Source of the DNA: Gymnorhina tibicen
Taxonomy: Eukaryota; Chordata; Aves; Passeriformes; Artamidae
DNA: 64,000 nucleotides
Assembly: GCA_013399875.1 (NCBI GenBank)
Contig: VXAZ01006886.1
Coordinates: forward strand, 3,465,272-3,529,271
Direction: 5' to 3'
The notes under the pieces are model-generated. The model was not told where the DNA came from. It saw only the letters and a list, made by a program, of their open reading frames with translations, and ran no database searches. The translations under genes and the position numbers were made by a program. Numbering within the stretch: position 1 is the stretch's first letter; each line of letters opens with the position of its first letter. Below are positions 1 to 13,500 of this stretch, piece after piece.

Positions 1-3000
1 TTCCTGTAGGAAAATGAACTAGTAATCCCTTAGTTTGTTTATGCATTGCTGAACTCTGCTACCAGCAAAATGCTCATAATAGAAAACATATTCCATAAGG
101 GAGAGAATATTTAAAAGAAGGCAAAATCAGAGCTTATTTGCTGTCTTGTCTTATTTTGTTCAGTAAGATAAAGGCAGTGGCAATGAGCCATGAGCCCTGG
201 CTTGCATTTTATCATATGGGCTCCCACTCAGCTTTTGAGCACTGGAAATTAACATTTTGCAACAACACTCCAGTAACAGGTGGCAGCCACCCCAAGGAGA
301 GGATTCTGTATTTCCATAATAAACTCTGGTTGATGCTTGGACAGCAGAAAATGACCAGTGCTACCGGTTGGTTTCTTAAACCGTGGGCAGTCAAGTGATA
401 CAAGGATGTGTCTGACCCTGAGGAAGTGAGACCTCCTGGTGAACATGCAAGTCTGAAAACTCAAACCTGATTTCCCCCTAGTTCAGTGTTTCTCTCTTCC
501 CTCACTTCACTTCAAACGTGGCAGCTGGAACCTGGATTGGAGCAAACTCCGGTTTTGCTTTGAAGAGTGCTTGTGGCACTTGTGGGGCACAGCAGTGCTG
601 GAATTGGGGCTGAGGGGTGTAATTTGTCAGAGGTGTTTTACGGAGCTGGGTTGGCTTGGGGACAGATGGGGGACAGAAACCTGCAGGCAAATGTGTCAGC
701 GTTTTAATAATAACTCAAAGCCCGATCACTGGAAAAATCTTGTATTTTAAAACACTAATCTTCCCATTACAAAATCAGAGAAAATTACTGTTCTGCGCTA
801 GTGAAAAGGTCTCCTGCTTTAGAGAGATAAGATTCTCTTGGTATTGAGAAGGGCATGACATTTTTCCCATGTTTGATTATATCAAATATATTAAATATGA
901 CCTCAGTGTTTAAGGTTACTCAAGCTGTAAGAGTTCAAAAAGATTCTGGATGAGAATTTTTCATTTTATTTTGTTAAGCCTCTGTAGTAATTGTAAATAG
1001 TCATTCTTTTAAATAACAAATAGTAAGAGGTCAGAAAATGTGTATATATATGATTGTGTATTTCATTACCAAGAAAAGTTCACAGCAGAAAAAATGTAGC
1101 TATGCTGGGAAAACAGATATTCAAGAGGAATCATTGGTGTATAAGGAAAAAGCTTTAATATGAATAAAAATGTTAGAATTGTGAAACATGATTGATAATT
1201 CAGAAGGTAACGAGGTAGGAGGAATACCAGTTTTCAGCTGTAGATGTTCACTATTAGAAGACAGACTTGCTTAAATACCATGGCAGAGACAAGCAGAATG
1301 ACCTTAGGGTCTTACCATTAACGAGGGATGATTTTCTGTCAGTTTGTAATTTAAGACTGGCAGACTTACTTTAAGTTTAAAAATCAAAGAAACATACTCA
1401 GTCATTCTTTATGTTGATTCCTGATTATTCCGAGCACTAGACCTTGAAATTAGGATAAAAGCTTTAAAATTCCAGTCACCATTTCCAGGTGCACTGATTT
1501 TCCTGTGGGTGGTGAGGATTGATTCACGATCTCTGGGTTAAACTGACAGCGCAGTTGTCTGGTGCCCTTAGGATGGGAGGGAAACTCTGTGTCCCTTGCT
1601 GTTGTTAACACACAGGGAACTTGTAGCAGTAGATTCCAGATGCTGCAGTTCCAGAAAACACCTTTTTGGGGTTTTTATGGCTTGCCTCATGCTTTTCAAT
1701 TTACACAACATTATCTTACTTTTCATAAAAGTCCCATCTGGAAGTTTAGATGGTTTTTCGTATGTGAGTGTTCTCATTTGTGCCATCAGCTTTGTGACTG
1801 CTCAAATTAGCTAGTAAAATTCAGGCTTTTCTGATGTTTTATTTTGCAGAAAAACACGCATGTCGGAGAGATGTGAAAATTAGTCCACGTGAAAAAGAAA
1901 ATTTAAAAGTCAGGTTTCTGTTTAACTCATTCAAAATCTGAAAGGAATACGCCAAACAGGGATAACTCAATAGTCAGGGAGACAATCTCCCGGGAGGGAG
2001 TTTATTTAGTCTTTGCATCCAGAGGTGTAGGGTACACCCACATTCATGGCATTGTTTTCAAACTGCCTGCATGTGCTGCAGGAGCGGTGGTGGGCTGAAA
2101 TCCTCCATCCTTGCGTGCCCCAAAGAGGCTGGGAATGAAGAGAAGCTGGTGATCCATGCTAACTTTGAGGGAACGTCCTGTAGGAAGGGGTGTGAATAGA
2201 AGAGGTGATGAGTGGCCAGCCTGGGGCTGCTGGGACTGCCTGGCCTGGGACAAGCTGGGGGAGCTGGACTGAGAAGAAAGGCACTGAAAAGCCTGTGTGA
2301 CAAAAAAAGTGTGATTTGCCCTTTTATGTAACAAATTACTTTATTCTTAATGGAGCAGAACTGGTTAAAATTTTCCACTGAGAAAATTTTTTCCTTCAAA
2401 TAATGTGGTTTTGTTTGATATGCAGGAAACTCTTATTACTGCTTAAAAAGAAAGCCCTAAAGCATAGGTTTAGCATAGAAACTACTGAAACCTGGGCCAT
2501 CTAAAGAGTCATTTCTACAGTATCAAAAATCCAAATCAAAACAAAGTTGGTGTTTTCAGTTGGATGCTTAAACTGTTGATGCACAACAAAAATGATGACT
2601 TAAATATCTTTGAATCTTCTGTCAGGAAAAACAAAAAACTTGGGAGTTCTTCATCACTTATGTATATGAGAACCACATTGCTTTTGCAACCCTCTCTGAT
2701 TTTAGTTGGTACAAACTGTCTCAAATGCATAGTGACAAGATTTGAGGTGTATTTAATTTGAAGACATGAACTTTAGTGACATGATGTAATCTGAGATGGA
2801 TTTTGCAGAGACCGGTGCTGGGAATTCGGGTGTGTGTGCTGTAGGCAACCTGGGAAGCCTGGGGTGGAGGGGAGAAAGCATCCTGTGCAGGAATGTGGTC
2901 CAGCTGTGCTGGACAGAGGGTTCAAAAGGCCTTTTCGTTTGATATTTTCATTTGCATAGAGTAGGGTTTTTTCTTTTCAGAAGTTTAGAAGGGACTGAAA

Positions 3001-4348
3001 TAGACTATTTTATTTCACAAAGTTGTATTTTAAAACAGTGCTGTGCTAGTCCCTGGTGAGACCAGAACAGTATACACAGCACGTGGTGTTGAGTGAGGCA
3101 GCTGGCTCCCACCCTGGCTGCTGGAGATGTGTCAGGATTAATCCAGTATGTTCCCATTCAGTTGCTGCAGTTTTAGGTTCTTCACAGCATATTATACTGG
3201 ACTGGGCTGTAACTCCCATAACTAAAGCTGACAGTAACTGTCATGCCTATAGAGCTTCCAATTTTCCACATTGAGTTTGCTGTTTTTTCAGAGGAGGATG
3301 TCTTGGCTTCATCTAGTAGTGGTTTTCCCAGAGGAAATGGCTAAGGCAGAGAAAGCTGTCCTGTGCTTGTGCTGACATCTGCATCATAGTGGTGCACAGG
3401 GACAGGGAAAGTTACCTGCAGCCATCTGTGGGCTGAAATACTCAGCAGACTCGTAAGGGTTCTAGGGATGCAGGAAAGTGCACGGAGCAGGAAGAACCCA
3501 TCTCACCCTGGTTACTGTGGAAGATTGAAGAAGGGATAGCAAATCCAGTCCTGTGTGGGATGATGGATTCCATGTGATTCAGGTCACTGGTGGTACCGTG
3601 CCCAGAGCAGATTTCCTTTGTGGTCTTTTTGTGTTTGCTCGGGGATTTAAGTGTAGGTAAAACATTGCAGGTTACTCATTTGTGGATTACAGAGGGAAGA
3701 GACTTGTCTTACTACTTGTCTTACTATTGTCACTTAAAGCTGTTACAGCAAATAAATGTGTCAGGATACACGAGCAGTGTCAGATTCACAGTGCATAGAG
3801 GATAAACACAAGCTCGCTTTCTCCTGGACTGATACTAAATCCCTGATGAGAGGCTTCAGGAAGGGCAGTGAGGGCTGAGTGATGTTACATGGCCTGGTTA
3901 AAGGCTGGAAGAATTGGTTATCCTCTGATTACAAGCCCCTTCAAACTCCAGATAGACTCTGCTCTTTATACATGGGGCAGATGTTCCACCAAAATCCATG
4001 TACCTTTAAATTCCGGGTATGTTTCTAATTAAAAGTTTGGTTTGCCGATACTTCGTCAGTCACTGCTTCAGCCTGTTTGCAGGTGTGCAGTAGTCCAAGT
4101 AGCCACTGACAAATCCATGAGTGCTGACTTTCTGGTGTTCTTTGCTCTGCCTTGTAATTTGGTCCTTATTTTGCAAGGCAATTGTTTCCAGCTCCTTGAA
4201 GGAAGAATCCTTTCTATCCTTTCTTCCTCTCACCCAGACAACGTCTGGTGCACTGAACACCGACTGCAAGGAACAGACAGACTTCTGTGGGGCTGTAAAT
4301 CCGTTTCTCCATTCACACCCCGTTTTCCTTTCCCTCCCTCTCTTACAG
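1..4348 (+). other. GPC5: GPC5 intron, 3' part (upstream exon outside window)
   Basis: This stretch precedes the first recognised GPC5 exon and ends in a good acceptor: a long pyrimidine tract (about 4321-4345, mostly C and T) followed by TTACAG at 4343-4348. I looked for the preceding GPC5 exon, which in other vertebrates encodes a segment with a GTYDIGHVLL-like sequence, and did not see it, so it should lie upstream of the window. The open frames here are short, occur on both strands and resemble no protein I know. I see no RNA gene or clear transposable element. The assignment as intron is inference from the exon at 4349. Confidence 0.7.
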
Positions 4349-4479
4349 GTCGATAAAGTGTGTGGACAGCCCAAACAGCAAGAAGGGAACCTGTCATCAG
4401 CCAGTATTGTGCCAGTGAAGGAAGTGACTGAAACTCAGGCATTCACAATGGCTCACACCAGCCTGAACAATAAAAGAAG
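4349..4479 (+). CDS. GPC5: Glypican-5 internal exon (core-domain end and hinge)
   Basis: This exon encodes part of glypican-5, a GPI-anchored cell-surface heparan-sulfate proteoglycan that modulates morphogen signalling. The exon starts in phase 0 with VDKVCGQPKQ and ends with SLNNKR plus two bases of a split codon (131 bp). It is bounded by an acceptor TTACAG at 4343-4348 and a donor GTAACC at 4480. From memory, human GPC5 has VNRICGRPVR at the start of this segment and ANRRKEF across the next junction. Counting the split codon, both segments are 44 residues, with no gap. Seen directly: one Cys (fifth residue) and one potential N-glycosylation sequon (NLS). The human segment appears to have a second Cys near residue 18, where this protein has Ala, and an RPVR motif where this has QPKQ. 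The hinge is the least conserved part of the protein, so assignment rests on the CG motif, the length, the phase and the next exon. Confidence 0.82.
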
Positions 4480-7400
4480 GTAACCCTAGGCTACAATTGC
4501 TTTGAAACAAACCCTCTGCCTCATAATCTGTGCTATTGGTTCTTTGCACCATAGTGTTTAAGCCAAAGCCACAGCTCTGTCACCCTCTCTGTGTGCTCTC
4601 CAGCCACTGCCATCGCCGGCAGTCATGCAGGGGACTTTGTGGCATCGCACTGTGGGGCTCTCCAGGAAAGGCCAGACTTGGTATCATTGCTTAACACCAA
4701 GTGTTAGTTATTAACACAGTCTTTCAGTGAAAATGGTGAAAGCTTTCCCTCGACAACGTCTGAGGAAACTGATTTCCACAGCTGAGTCTAAAGTACTTCA
4801 AATGTAACTGCCCAGGTCTGTAAGGATGTGAGCTTATCCAGGGGCAGAAGTGGGAAGGAGGAAGGGGTGAAAAGGAAAGATTCCTTGCCCTGGCACCAAG
4901 TCAGTCCCTGATTCCACTGGACTGGGGAGGAATGATAAGATCCTTTGGCATCTCCTTGATTTGATACGTAACAGAGAAAGAGCTGAAGGAATTTTTTAGG
5001 CTTGTTGTGTCCATCTTGGCTCCCGTTCTTCAGCTGTGCCCCATCTGAGACAGCTACAGCTGAGTTACTGCCACTGGTCTAGACAGGAGCATCCCTGCTC
5101 CCAGATCTCCTGAGTTTTTCTATCACTTTATCTTGCATAGCTCCTGAATTGGCTTTCTGTACATTCTCAGTGGGGAGGAAAGGATGTCTTAGCAATTCCC
5201 CTCACAATACACGAGTAGATGTCAGAGCAACCTGCCCATAAAGTCACAGTGCCTATTTCTGGCTGACACGTTGTCCTCTGTAACAGCAGTGTTAATCTGG
5301 AACAAGCCATGTCAGTGGACTCATGCTGGGCTTACACCTCTGTCCAAAACCAGCATCCAGGCTGCCCAGGCAGTCCATGTGCACCTCTGTCTGTTGGATA
5401 AGTGGATGACAGACAGCAGTGTTAACATTTCCATAGCCTGGGTCCTGGAGTTTCAATTGTGAAGATGAGATTTTTATCCATTTCTGTTTTAATTCTCAGC
5501 TTTCATGAATGGAACAAACACTGCTTTAAAAGATAAAAGTAATAACAGCAAGCAAAGTTTTTGACTGATGGTGATAATTTTATCCTTTTGTAATTTAAAA
5601 TAAAAGCATAACAGTTTGGGCTAATGCTTGGAGTTAATCAATTTCTACCATGCAAATCAGAATAAAAGAGCATTAAAGAAAATAAATTAATACATTCAGC
5701 AGTAGAAATCCAAAGAACAGTTGTAGTACGATTCTTGAAATAGGCTTTTAACAGCACAGAGCCCTGGGCCATCTTCTCTGTAACTCACTGACTTGGCTGG
5801 GCCTTAACACTGGCAGCCCAAAAGCCAGAGTTGCCAACCTGTCAACAGGTGACCTCTTAAATAGATACAAATTTGTGTCTTTCATGGCATGACAGCCGTT
5901 CTTTCTCACCTGAGGATCTACTTCCTCCCCTTCCTAACCATCTAGAATTATTTGGATATTGACCTTTTAAAATGTAAGGCTTGTAGATGGAAAAGAAAAT
6001 AAACTCATGCACTGTAAATTAGACAGTTTGCCAGAACTGGTCTGCACACTGAAAATTAATTTATCAAAAAAATCTAAACTAAGTCCCTGCTTATATAATT
6101 AGCATGAAAAATTACTGAATTACAGTGTTGATAGGTATTGTGGAGAGCCTGTGCACCAGAAATGAATGATGGAAATATGCCATAAATAGTAAGAAGTGGA
6201 AAATTTGAAGCTATTCTCCACAACTTCCTATAAAACACATGGCCTGAAGCTTGTACTTCTGCTTCTTGGAAACAGTTGTGAAACCATAGAGTGAAAGACA
6301 CAGTGATTGGCTGCATCACTGCAGCCAATGCGTTGTTCATTCTCCATCATTTAATCACATATGATATCAATAAAAAGCAATTTAAGATAATAAAAATCTG
6401 TAATACATGGGTGAAATAATTTCTGCAGTGGGTTGTGTAAAATGCACTCAGAGTGACGGATAACTGCTGCAGGGGAACCAGATTATGGGAGTAATTATGT
6501 CAGTCTTTTGTGATGCCCTTCCTTCTGGTGATTGTAAGAAATGAAGAGCAATAATGTCAGTTCAGGTGCAAGGTCACACTGGCCCTACTGAGTCTGTCTG
6601 TTGGTCTGGGTAATAGACATTCTTCCAAATGACCCTTTAATTTGGGGAGTATGGAACACGACTCCAGCCTTTTAGAGTAAGGAGAGAATAAGAGAAGGAA
6701 TGAGCCAACACTCTCCAAGTAAGCAGAAAAGCTGTGGCTCGTTCCTTTAATGTGTCAGAGCATTCCCGAGCTCAAAGAGAAGAACCTCCCTGGTTGGCAC
6801 ATCTGTAGGAGAAGCCACAATCAAGTGGGCTCTCGTCTCTTGGATACAACCTGCTCAGAGATGCCCTTAAAACCCCAGTGCCAGACAGCTACAGATGGAT
6901 ATTTGCTCCAGAGGTATTGAGTCTCTGCTAGGCCACGTAAAAAATCAGGCTCCTTTTCCGAGGAGTTTGAGAACCTCTGGTTTCAGCTGTTGCGCAGAGC
7001 CAGGGCTGCTGGTGCAGTTGAGAAGTTGGGGTTGTTAAATGGTGTCCCTTGGCCTGACATGGTCCTTCAGGGGGAGGTGTTCGGGGTCTGGCTGGAGCCA
7101 TCCCTCCTCACCCTTCACTCTTCTGCACAGCGAGATCTGCGAGGCCCCTGAATGCACAGAGCAACTGGATCCTCTCTGGCAGTAGTTGAACCCTTTTCTC
7201 CCCCTCTTACTCTCATGGGTTCCTGGGAGATTTCCCATCTCTCTGTATTTTACTCTGCATTCCATTCCTGCATATTTTTTGTTAAGCATCACTTAAGTGT
7301 CAGGGACAATAATGAAAGAAACTGAAGCTTGAATAAACGTTGCATGATCTTGCAAGAAACCATTTCCTATGATTAAACTGGAAAGCATAAAATTGATTAT

Positions 7401-10400
7401 TAATTTTTTTTTACCATTATACAATCTTAGTCAGGGATTAACTGAAACTGGCAGCATTGCTGCTGTAGTCATTTTTTAATGTGGAGGTTACTATAACATG
7501 TAATAGAGACGACAAGAAAATTGAAACCATATGATGGTACAGGGAATGTAAATGGCATGTACAGAATCTCAGTAAATAGGAATGTGATTGCTGAGTTCAG
7601 CACAAAGAGCTGTTCTGCTCAGGGTCTGGTCTCCTAGCAAAGTTGAATACCTGCCTTTTAGCATCTCTGCTGCATGGAACATTTCAAACCACTAAACATA
7701 GACTGGTTACAGAGCTGTATATAAAATATGTTTAACAAAGAACTGTAACATATTAGGTCCCTAACTGGAGGAAGAAGGCTTTGAAATTATATTTTGTTGG
7801 GATTTCTTTATTATGCTGTGAGTTTACAGATGTTTTATACATCTTAAAATTAACAATTTAGGAATTCCTTTGGGAATGTTTGAAGTCAATGGTATCTATT
7901 TCATTTAAAAAAAACTGTCTCTTGGGTCAGACATCACATGATTTTATTAAAATTTGGGTAATAAAGTACTAGTACAAAACAGATTATTAATGTCAGATGC
8001 ACGTTAACCACTGGCCAGGGCTGAAGTTTCGGCTGATCCAGATTTTCCCTGTTACAAATTTTCATTTGGTTTTTTGAGCGGCTTTGTTGGAATTACTGCA
8101 GGCAGGTGCCACTCACCTGCTGGTCAGTGCAGGTCCCTCCTGTCCTGTGGCCACTGCTGCCATCAGCTGCCAGAACATGTGATGGCAAAACTGCATCCTC
8201 TGCGTGTCCTCAGACTGCTGAAGGGGGTGCTTGCTCTCTCCAGTGAGAGCACGAAATAATTACCAGGGTTATTTCCACAGTTCTTCCTCCAATATAGCCT
8301 CAAAGTCTGTATCTCCAGTTTTGCAAAGTTGGGTGTTTTTGCAGTGGTGCAATCCCAGAACAGCAAAAAATACCTGTATTTATATTATTTATTAACAGGC
8401 AGTAAATTGCTCATTGTACCAGAACATGAATGCTACTTGATTGTATCTCCCTTCCCATGGTTCTCATTCTAAACTGTTTGCCATTGTTTTCTTGTACAGC
8501 TTCATGTATTTCCAGTCCTTCCATTTGGTATCAGTTACAGTTAATTTAAGCACCACTGAATTTATTTTCAGCTTTCTGCTGTGTGCGCTGCATTTGTAAT
8601 TCTGCTCTTATTTGAAAATGATTGGGACAAACAATCTCAGTTGTACTTCTTTCCAGTATTGAATTGACATTTTTGATTGCATGTATACTTTGCAAAAATC
8701 TCATGATAATTTTCTTCCTTATTTATTTTCTTATATTGTCCTATGCATGTGCTTGATGACCTTTCTTTCAAATAATTTTTACTTTTCTCTTTTGTTTCTC
8801 ATTTCTTTTCCTCATTTGCCCGAATTCCTGCTTCTCCCCTACTCCCCAACCTCTCCTGATTGATGCTTATTCTCCCCGGCCTATTCCAGTTCTCTGCCTC
8901 TGAAAGCTTCAAAGAATGACAAATCAAGAAGTTTGAAAAAAATATCTCGGTAAGAATGAAAACAAGGTGACATCCTTTGTTGTCTTTACACCTAGCTCGT
9001 CTCCAGCTCTAATCTAGGAGCTGGCGTGCTTTTGATTGGTGCTTTTACATTGTGGGGCACTGGGGAAACTCTACATTTTCTACCCTAGTGTGTTTAGTTT
9101 TATAGTGATGAAAAGTAAATATTTTCACTCAGTGAGATGGACAGTTGCACACAGATTTCTGCATTTGCTAAGATACTATTTTGAAATGTTGGAGCCCCAT
9201 TCTGCTGATAATGCAAAGGAGTTTAAACCTCTAGGGGTGAGCTGAGTTAGGCAAGCTTTAGACTCTTAAAAGGGTGCTGGTTTCCTCCTTCAAAGACTGA
9301 ATTAGAACCTGTAAAATCTTTGGCATCTGTGTTTCCTTTTGGAACTGATCCTCTTAGGCTGTTCTGTCAGGCAACCTTGTGGCTGGGCCTGGCTGTGCTC
9401 TGTAAATACTCAGAGCTCATATTTGTAAGTTGGTACCTAAGAGGTAGAAATGCTGATTACCTCCCTGTAAGCCCCCAAATTCCTGCTTTTTTCTTTACTT
9501 TAAATACCAGCTTTCCTGCTCTATTAGGCTAAGTTAGTTTCTTAGGAACATGTGATGACTGATTTATCTAGAGCAGGATTTCATCACAGAAGGTAAATGG
9601 GATGGTTGAACACTTTTGAGAGAGTATAAAGATAGCTGTGGGGGGAGATGACCACTGCCTCAGCCTCGTAGTGGACTCGGATGTAGTTCAAAGCCCTTGT
9701 TGCTCCTAAGGAGTGATAAATCCTGACTGGTTTTGTGCCGAGCTCCATGGAGCTGTATCCCCAGGCACCTCTTCAGTGCAGTGTCCCCTCACAGCCTGGC
9801 AGGCTGAAACACTGGATACCTGAATGAGTCCTTTGGCTTCCCCAGTGGAGCTGCTGAGGGAGTTCTGAGACAAGCACAGGACTCAGTGATAGCTCTAGCT
9901 CACTCTGTGTCCTGCATCTTGTTTTCCATATCTTTAACATACCAAACAAGAGCTTCTAAAGCAGGGGAGTAGGGCAGTTTCTCATTCTGAAATACTTTCA
10001 GGTGTATGCTGAATGAACACTTGTTTTGTTAATTTGTTTTTATGGCTGCCTCAGCCAGGTATATATTAGGGGTACAATCAGATTATAAAGGAGGCAGCAG
10101 TTTGCCCTCAAGGCATTTTTCCATACACAGTCATCAGAAATACACTGTACTGGCTGTGCCTTTTATGATGATGTTTTCTCAATGTCTTTAATCTGTTTAT
10201 AAAGAATAGGTGTAGCCTTTTTTCAAATTTTGTGAGAGACATGTTAACACAATGTGTAAAAAGCACCCTTTACGTGTGTAATTACATGTCTTGACACTGG
10301 ACTAAGTAAAATCGGATGATTTATAAGGAGTAGAAATACACTAGAAATAGAAATTACTCAGATTACTTATTTTCTAAAGTCTTGCTCTGGTGGAGGGCTA

Positions 10401-10467
10401 GGCTGGCAGGGTGTTTAACTGCTGAGTTTACTGTTGTGTTGTTAAATGTGTTCTTCCTACGTTACAG
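4480..10467 (+). other. GPC5: GPC5 intron (complete, 5,988 bp)
   Basis: This is the intron between the two recognised exons, with GT at 4480-4481 and AG at 10466-10467. It is a phase-2 intron, splitting an AG|A arginine codon. No other gene is visible inside. It is AT-rich with scattered homopolymers. Two items stand out: a homeodomain and POU motif-rich patch at about 5470-5710, including an ATGCAAAT octamer at 5650-5657, and a perfect inverted repeat of CCAAT boxes at 6306-6329. Open frames in this stretch are short, not supported by splice context, and unlike known proteins. Confidence 0.8.
6306..6329. repeat. Perfect 10-bp inverted repeat with facing CCAAT boxes
   Basis: The left arm ATTGGCTGCA (6306-6315) and right arm TGCAGCCAAT (6320-6329) are exact reverse complements separated by TCAC. 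The arms carry ATTGG and CCAAT at their outer ends, so the element is a pair of facing NF-Y-type CCAAT boxes as well as a potential hairpin. Function is not shown by the sequence. Confidence 0.55.
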
Positions 10468-10593
10468 AGAGTTCATCAATTACATGAAGCGGTCCCGAAC
10501 CTTTTATGCCTCTATAGCAGAAAGGCTTTGTGATGGAGACCTGGTGATGAGAGACAGCTCAACCTGCTGGAATGGAGAGGATGTTGTAGAAAG
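10468..10593 (+). CDS. GPC5: Glypican-5 internal exon (CWNGED motif)
   Basis: This 126-bp exon continues the GPC5 frame. Its first base completes the arginine codon begun in the exon ending at 4479, and it ends with two bases of another split codon (GAAAG before donor GTAAGG at 10594). The acceptor is GTTACAG at 10461-10467. It encodes REFINYMKRSRTFYASIAER, then LCDGDLVMRDSSTCWNGEDV and VE. Recalled human GPC5 has KEFINSLRLYRSFYGGLADQ in the same place followed by LC and later PCWNGEDIVK. Both cysteines (LC and TCWNG) and the spacing of 33 residues from EF to the CWNG cysteine are conserved. GPC3 has the related CWNGQELVERY but differs at the start (RRRELIQKL), so GPC5 is the better match. 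In glypicans this segment lies just before the Ser-Gly heparan-sulfate attachment region and the GPI signal, which would be on later exons not in the window. Confidence 0.88.
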
Positions 10594-13500
10594 GTAAGGT
10601 TACAAGTAAAAGTTTGCTGTAATGGTGAAAAAGGTGTCTTCACATCCTTCTGATGGTTCAGCAGCATTCTAAGACACTGTTGTCATCGTAAGTTTATCCT
10701 TCGTAGTGAACCTTGTGAATTGAACTTGTTGTTTACTTGAGAGTGGGTTTTGCTGAAGTAAAAGCTTGTAATTGCTGAGTTTTAGGTGTCTGTATTAGAT
10801 ATAGTAGATTACTTTCTTGAAGGGCTGCTTTGCAGGTGCTGTCCTTTCCCAGCTGAGACAGCTCTGTCGGTAGGATCCTGCCTCGTGTGGCTCAGTGAGG
10901 GAGCAGCAGCTCTGGGACTGGCTGGAGGCCCCTCCCAGGGTGCCCTTGATGGGCTCAGTAGTGCAGAGCTGGGCATCGTGTTGGGCCTCGCTTAGAAAAT
11001 AGGAAGCTCTTCCTGTAGAGGTGTCAGAAGAACACAGTGACCAGACCATTGTGTTTTTAAAGAATTTCCCTTTTCAGAATTTCTGCCATAGCACTGTGAA
11101 TAACAGCTGCTCTTAGAAGTGCCCAGTATCCTTATCAGAGCAAGTTCTGCAGGCATTCTTATGAAGTAACAACATTACATCGTTCCAGGCTGGTAGAGCA
11201 CCTAGAAGCTCTGTAGGGTGAAAACACCTTTCTAGTTTCTCAGCTAATTTTTTTCCCCTCTGTATTTTATCAGTTTCTTTTCCATCACCCTTTAGACTCT
11301 AAACTAGAATATACACTTGCATTTCCACGAGCTAAACTTGTTGCTGTTATTTCTTTTACTCTGTATAACATGAGGCAACATTGCCCTGAGGAGATAGAGA
11401 TGTTTAGAACACAACTGTATCTTTACTATCACTGTCGAAGTATACATCAGTTTTTGCAGTGAGAGCTGGTTGGAAGTGTGCCAGTGAATGTTCTCCAAAA
11501 ATTTCTTTTTGTCAAAACAGAGAAGTTCCATGGGATTGTGTTGGCTTTCATGATGTTTCTTTTTTGAAGTGGATTTCGTGGTCTGTAGCAGTTGTAAAAG
11601 ATAAAGTTCTAGCGTTCTGTTTTCTTGCTTTAAAATAATTTTCATGATTGCAGATTGTTTTGTAGGAACTTACTGAATAATTCCAACATGGAGCAAAGAT
11701 GTGACACTTGCTGTCTGTCCCATTGATGGGGGGTCTGACTCCCACATAGTTCTGTTTAGTTTTTTCATGTGTAAATAACTTCAGCTTAACTACATCCGAG
11801 ATATTTGGAGATAAACGCGTGTCTAACACATCCAAAGATGACTTAAATATTTCAATATATATTGTCATTACAAATTCATTGTAGAGCATATGTTTGAAGA
11901 TTTTGGCAACAAAGCAGTGTTCTAAATATTGGTGTGTTGTGATTGTAATACTGGTTGAGGTTTTTACTGTAAAAGTAATGGAGAGGAAACAGGAAGAATA
12001 TCAGTATTTCTAATCAATAGTTCCATTTCAGAATCTCTTTTGCTTGTGACATGTTGCTGGATGCACAGTTAACTTTTAGAACAAACAGCTCTTTGGCCAA
12101 AAGAAAAACAAGAAAAGCCAAACAAATGAAAACAAACATTTTTTTGTATCAGTTTTCTGGGGGAAAAAAAAAGTTACATTTAATTTTTATCTTACTCTGT
12201 TTAAAAAAAAACCCCAGACCACTCAAATTGCTGATATACATGTTTTATAAAGGCATGAAGGGGAAAGCTGTTTTTACTTTCCTTTGTCAGTCTGTAATTT
12301 TCCCAGAGCTGGAGACACATGGAAAAGTTTTAATTTTGAAAGGGATAGGAAGCTGGGAAAAGTAGCAGGGAAAAGACTAACAAGATCACTTTTATTTCGA
12401 GTTACGAAGCAAAAATAAAGGAAAAAGGAAACCTAAACAACCCACCCCCAAAGATGACAGCAGCAAAAAAGCCAGCCCCACCACCAAACCTAGACAGATG
12501 TTTGTAGTTAACATATTAAAGGGCAACATGGAAAACAAAAAGGTCAAATTCGTGTGTTTAATCAGACAGCTGTAGATAGATAAATAATATAAAATATAAT
12601 AATATAGAAATACTATACATTTATGTATTCTCTCCCAGTATTGATTGCCTTAAGAGGAGGAGGCTTTCTGGGCAGCCTGCAGTGCCAGACAGCAGCACAA
12701 ACAGGGCTCCTGCTTGCTGGCACATTCTGCTCCTTCCAGCACCTGTTTTATAGGCTGGGCTTGTCCCAGCTCTCCCCACGTGGGGCATAAACCTGTCCTG
12801 GCGTTGCCTGAAGATGCATTCCTCTTTGCTCCTTCTCCTTTCCCAGGGTGCCAGGGCATTAAATATCAGCAGTAGTAAACAGCTCTGAACTGAAAATAGA
12901 GCCTTTTTATTAACTGTGGATCAGCAAATAGATCACCCCGATGGGTCTGGGTGAACCCGAGTTTAAGGTTACTGGGGCTCTGGAGCTGGCACAGCTGCAG
13001 TTCCTGTTTCCTTCACACTCCTTGCATTTCATAATGCTGCTGGAAAGCTGAGCATTGTTTATGCTCTGTGCTAATTGGCACGCAAGCTCCTTAGGAAAAA
13101 CAAACTTGAGATTTAAAAACAATTTGACACACAATTGCAGCCTGAAACAAAATGAAACTATTACTCAGAAATGAGGATCGTGCATTCAATTAGCAGAGAG
13201 GGCACTTGAGGTCTGATAAATAAGATTAGTGTTGGACCTTTTTATTTTAGTTTCGTTCTTTGGATTGGGCTTTGTCATGTTTAAATCATTGCATTTGCAG
13301 GAAAAAGAAGCTTGAGCTGCCAGTTAAATACACCATAAAAAGAGTCAGATTCCCACTGGTTTGAGACTATGCTTCTGGCCTGCTCTTCAGAGAACAGGAA
13401 GAGATGGCTTTGCTAGGAATCCTCTGGTGTCAGTTCAGGACAAAATTAGAAATACTTGCACCAGGAGTACTGTCTTCCTATTAATTGCTCTTTTGAGCAT

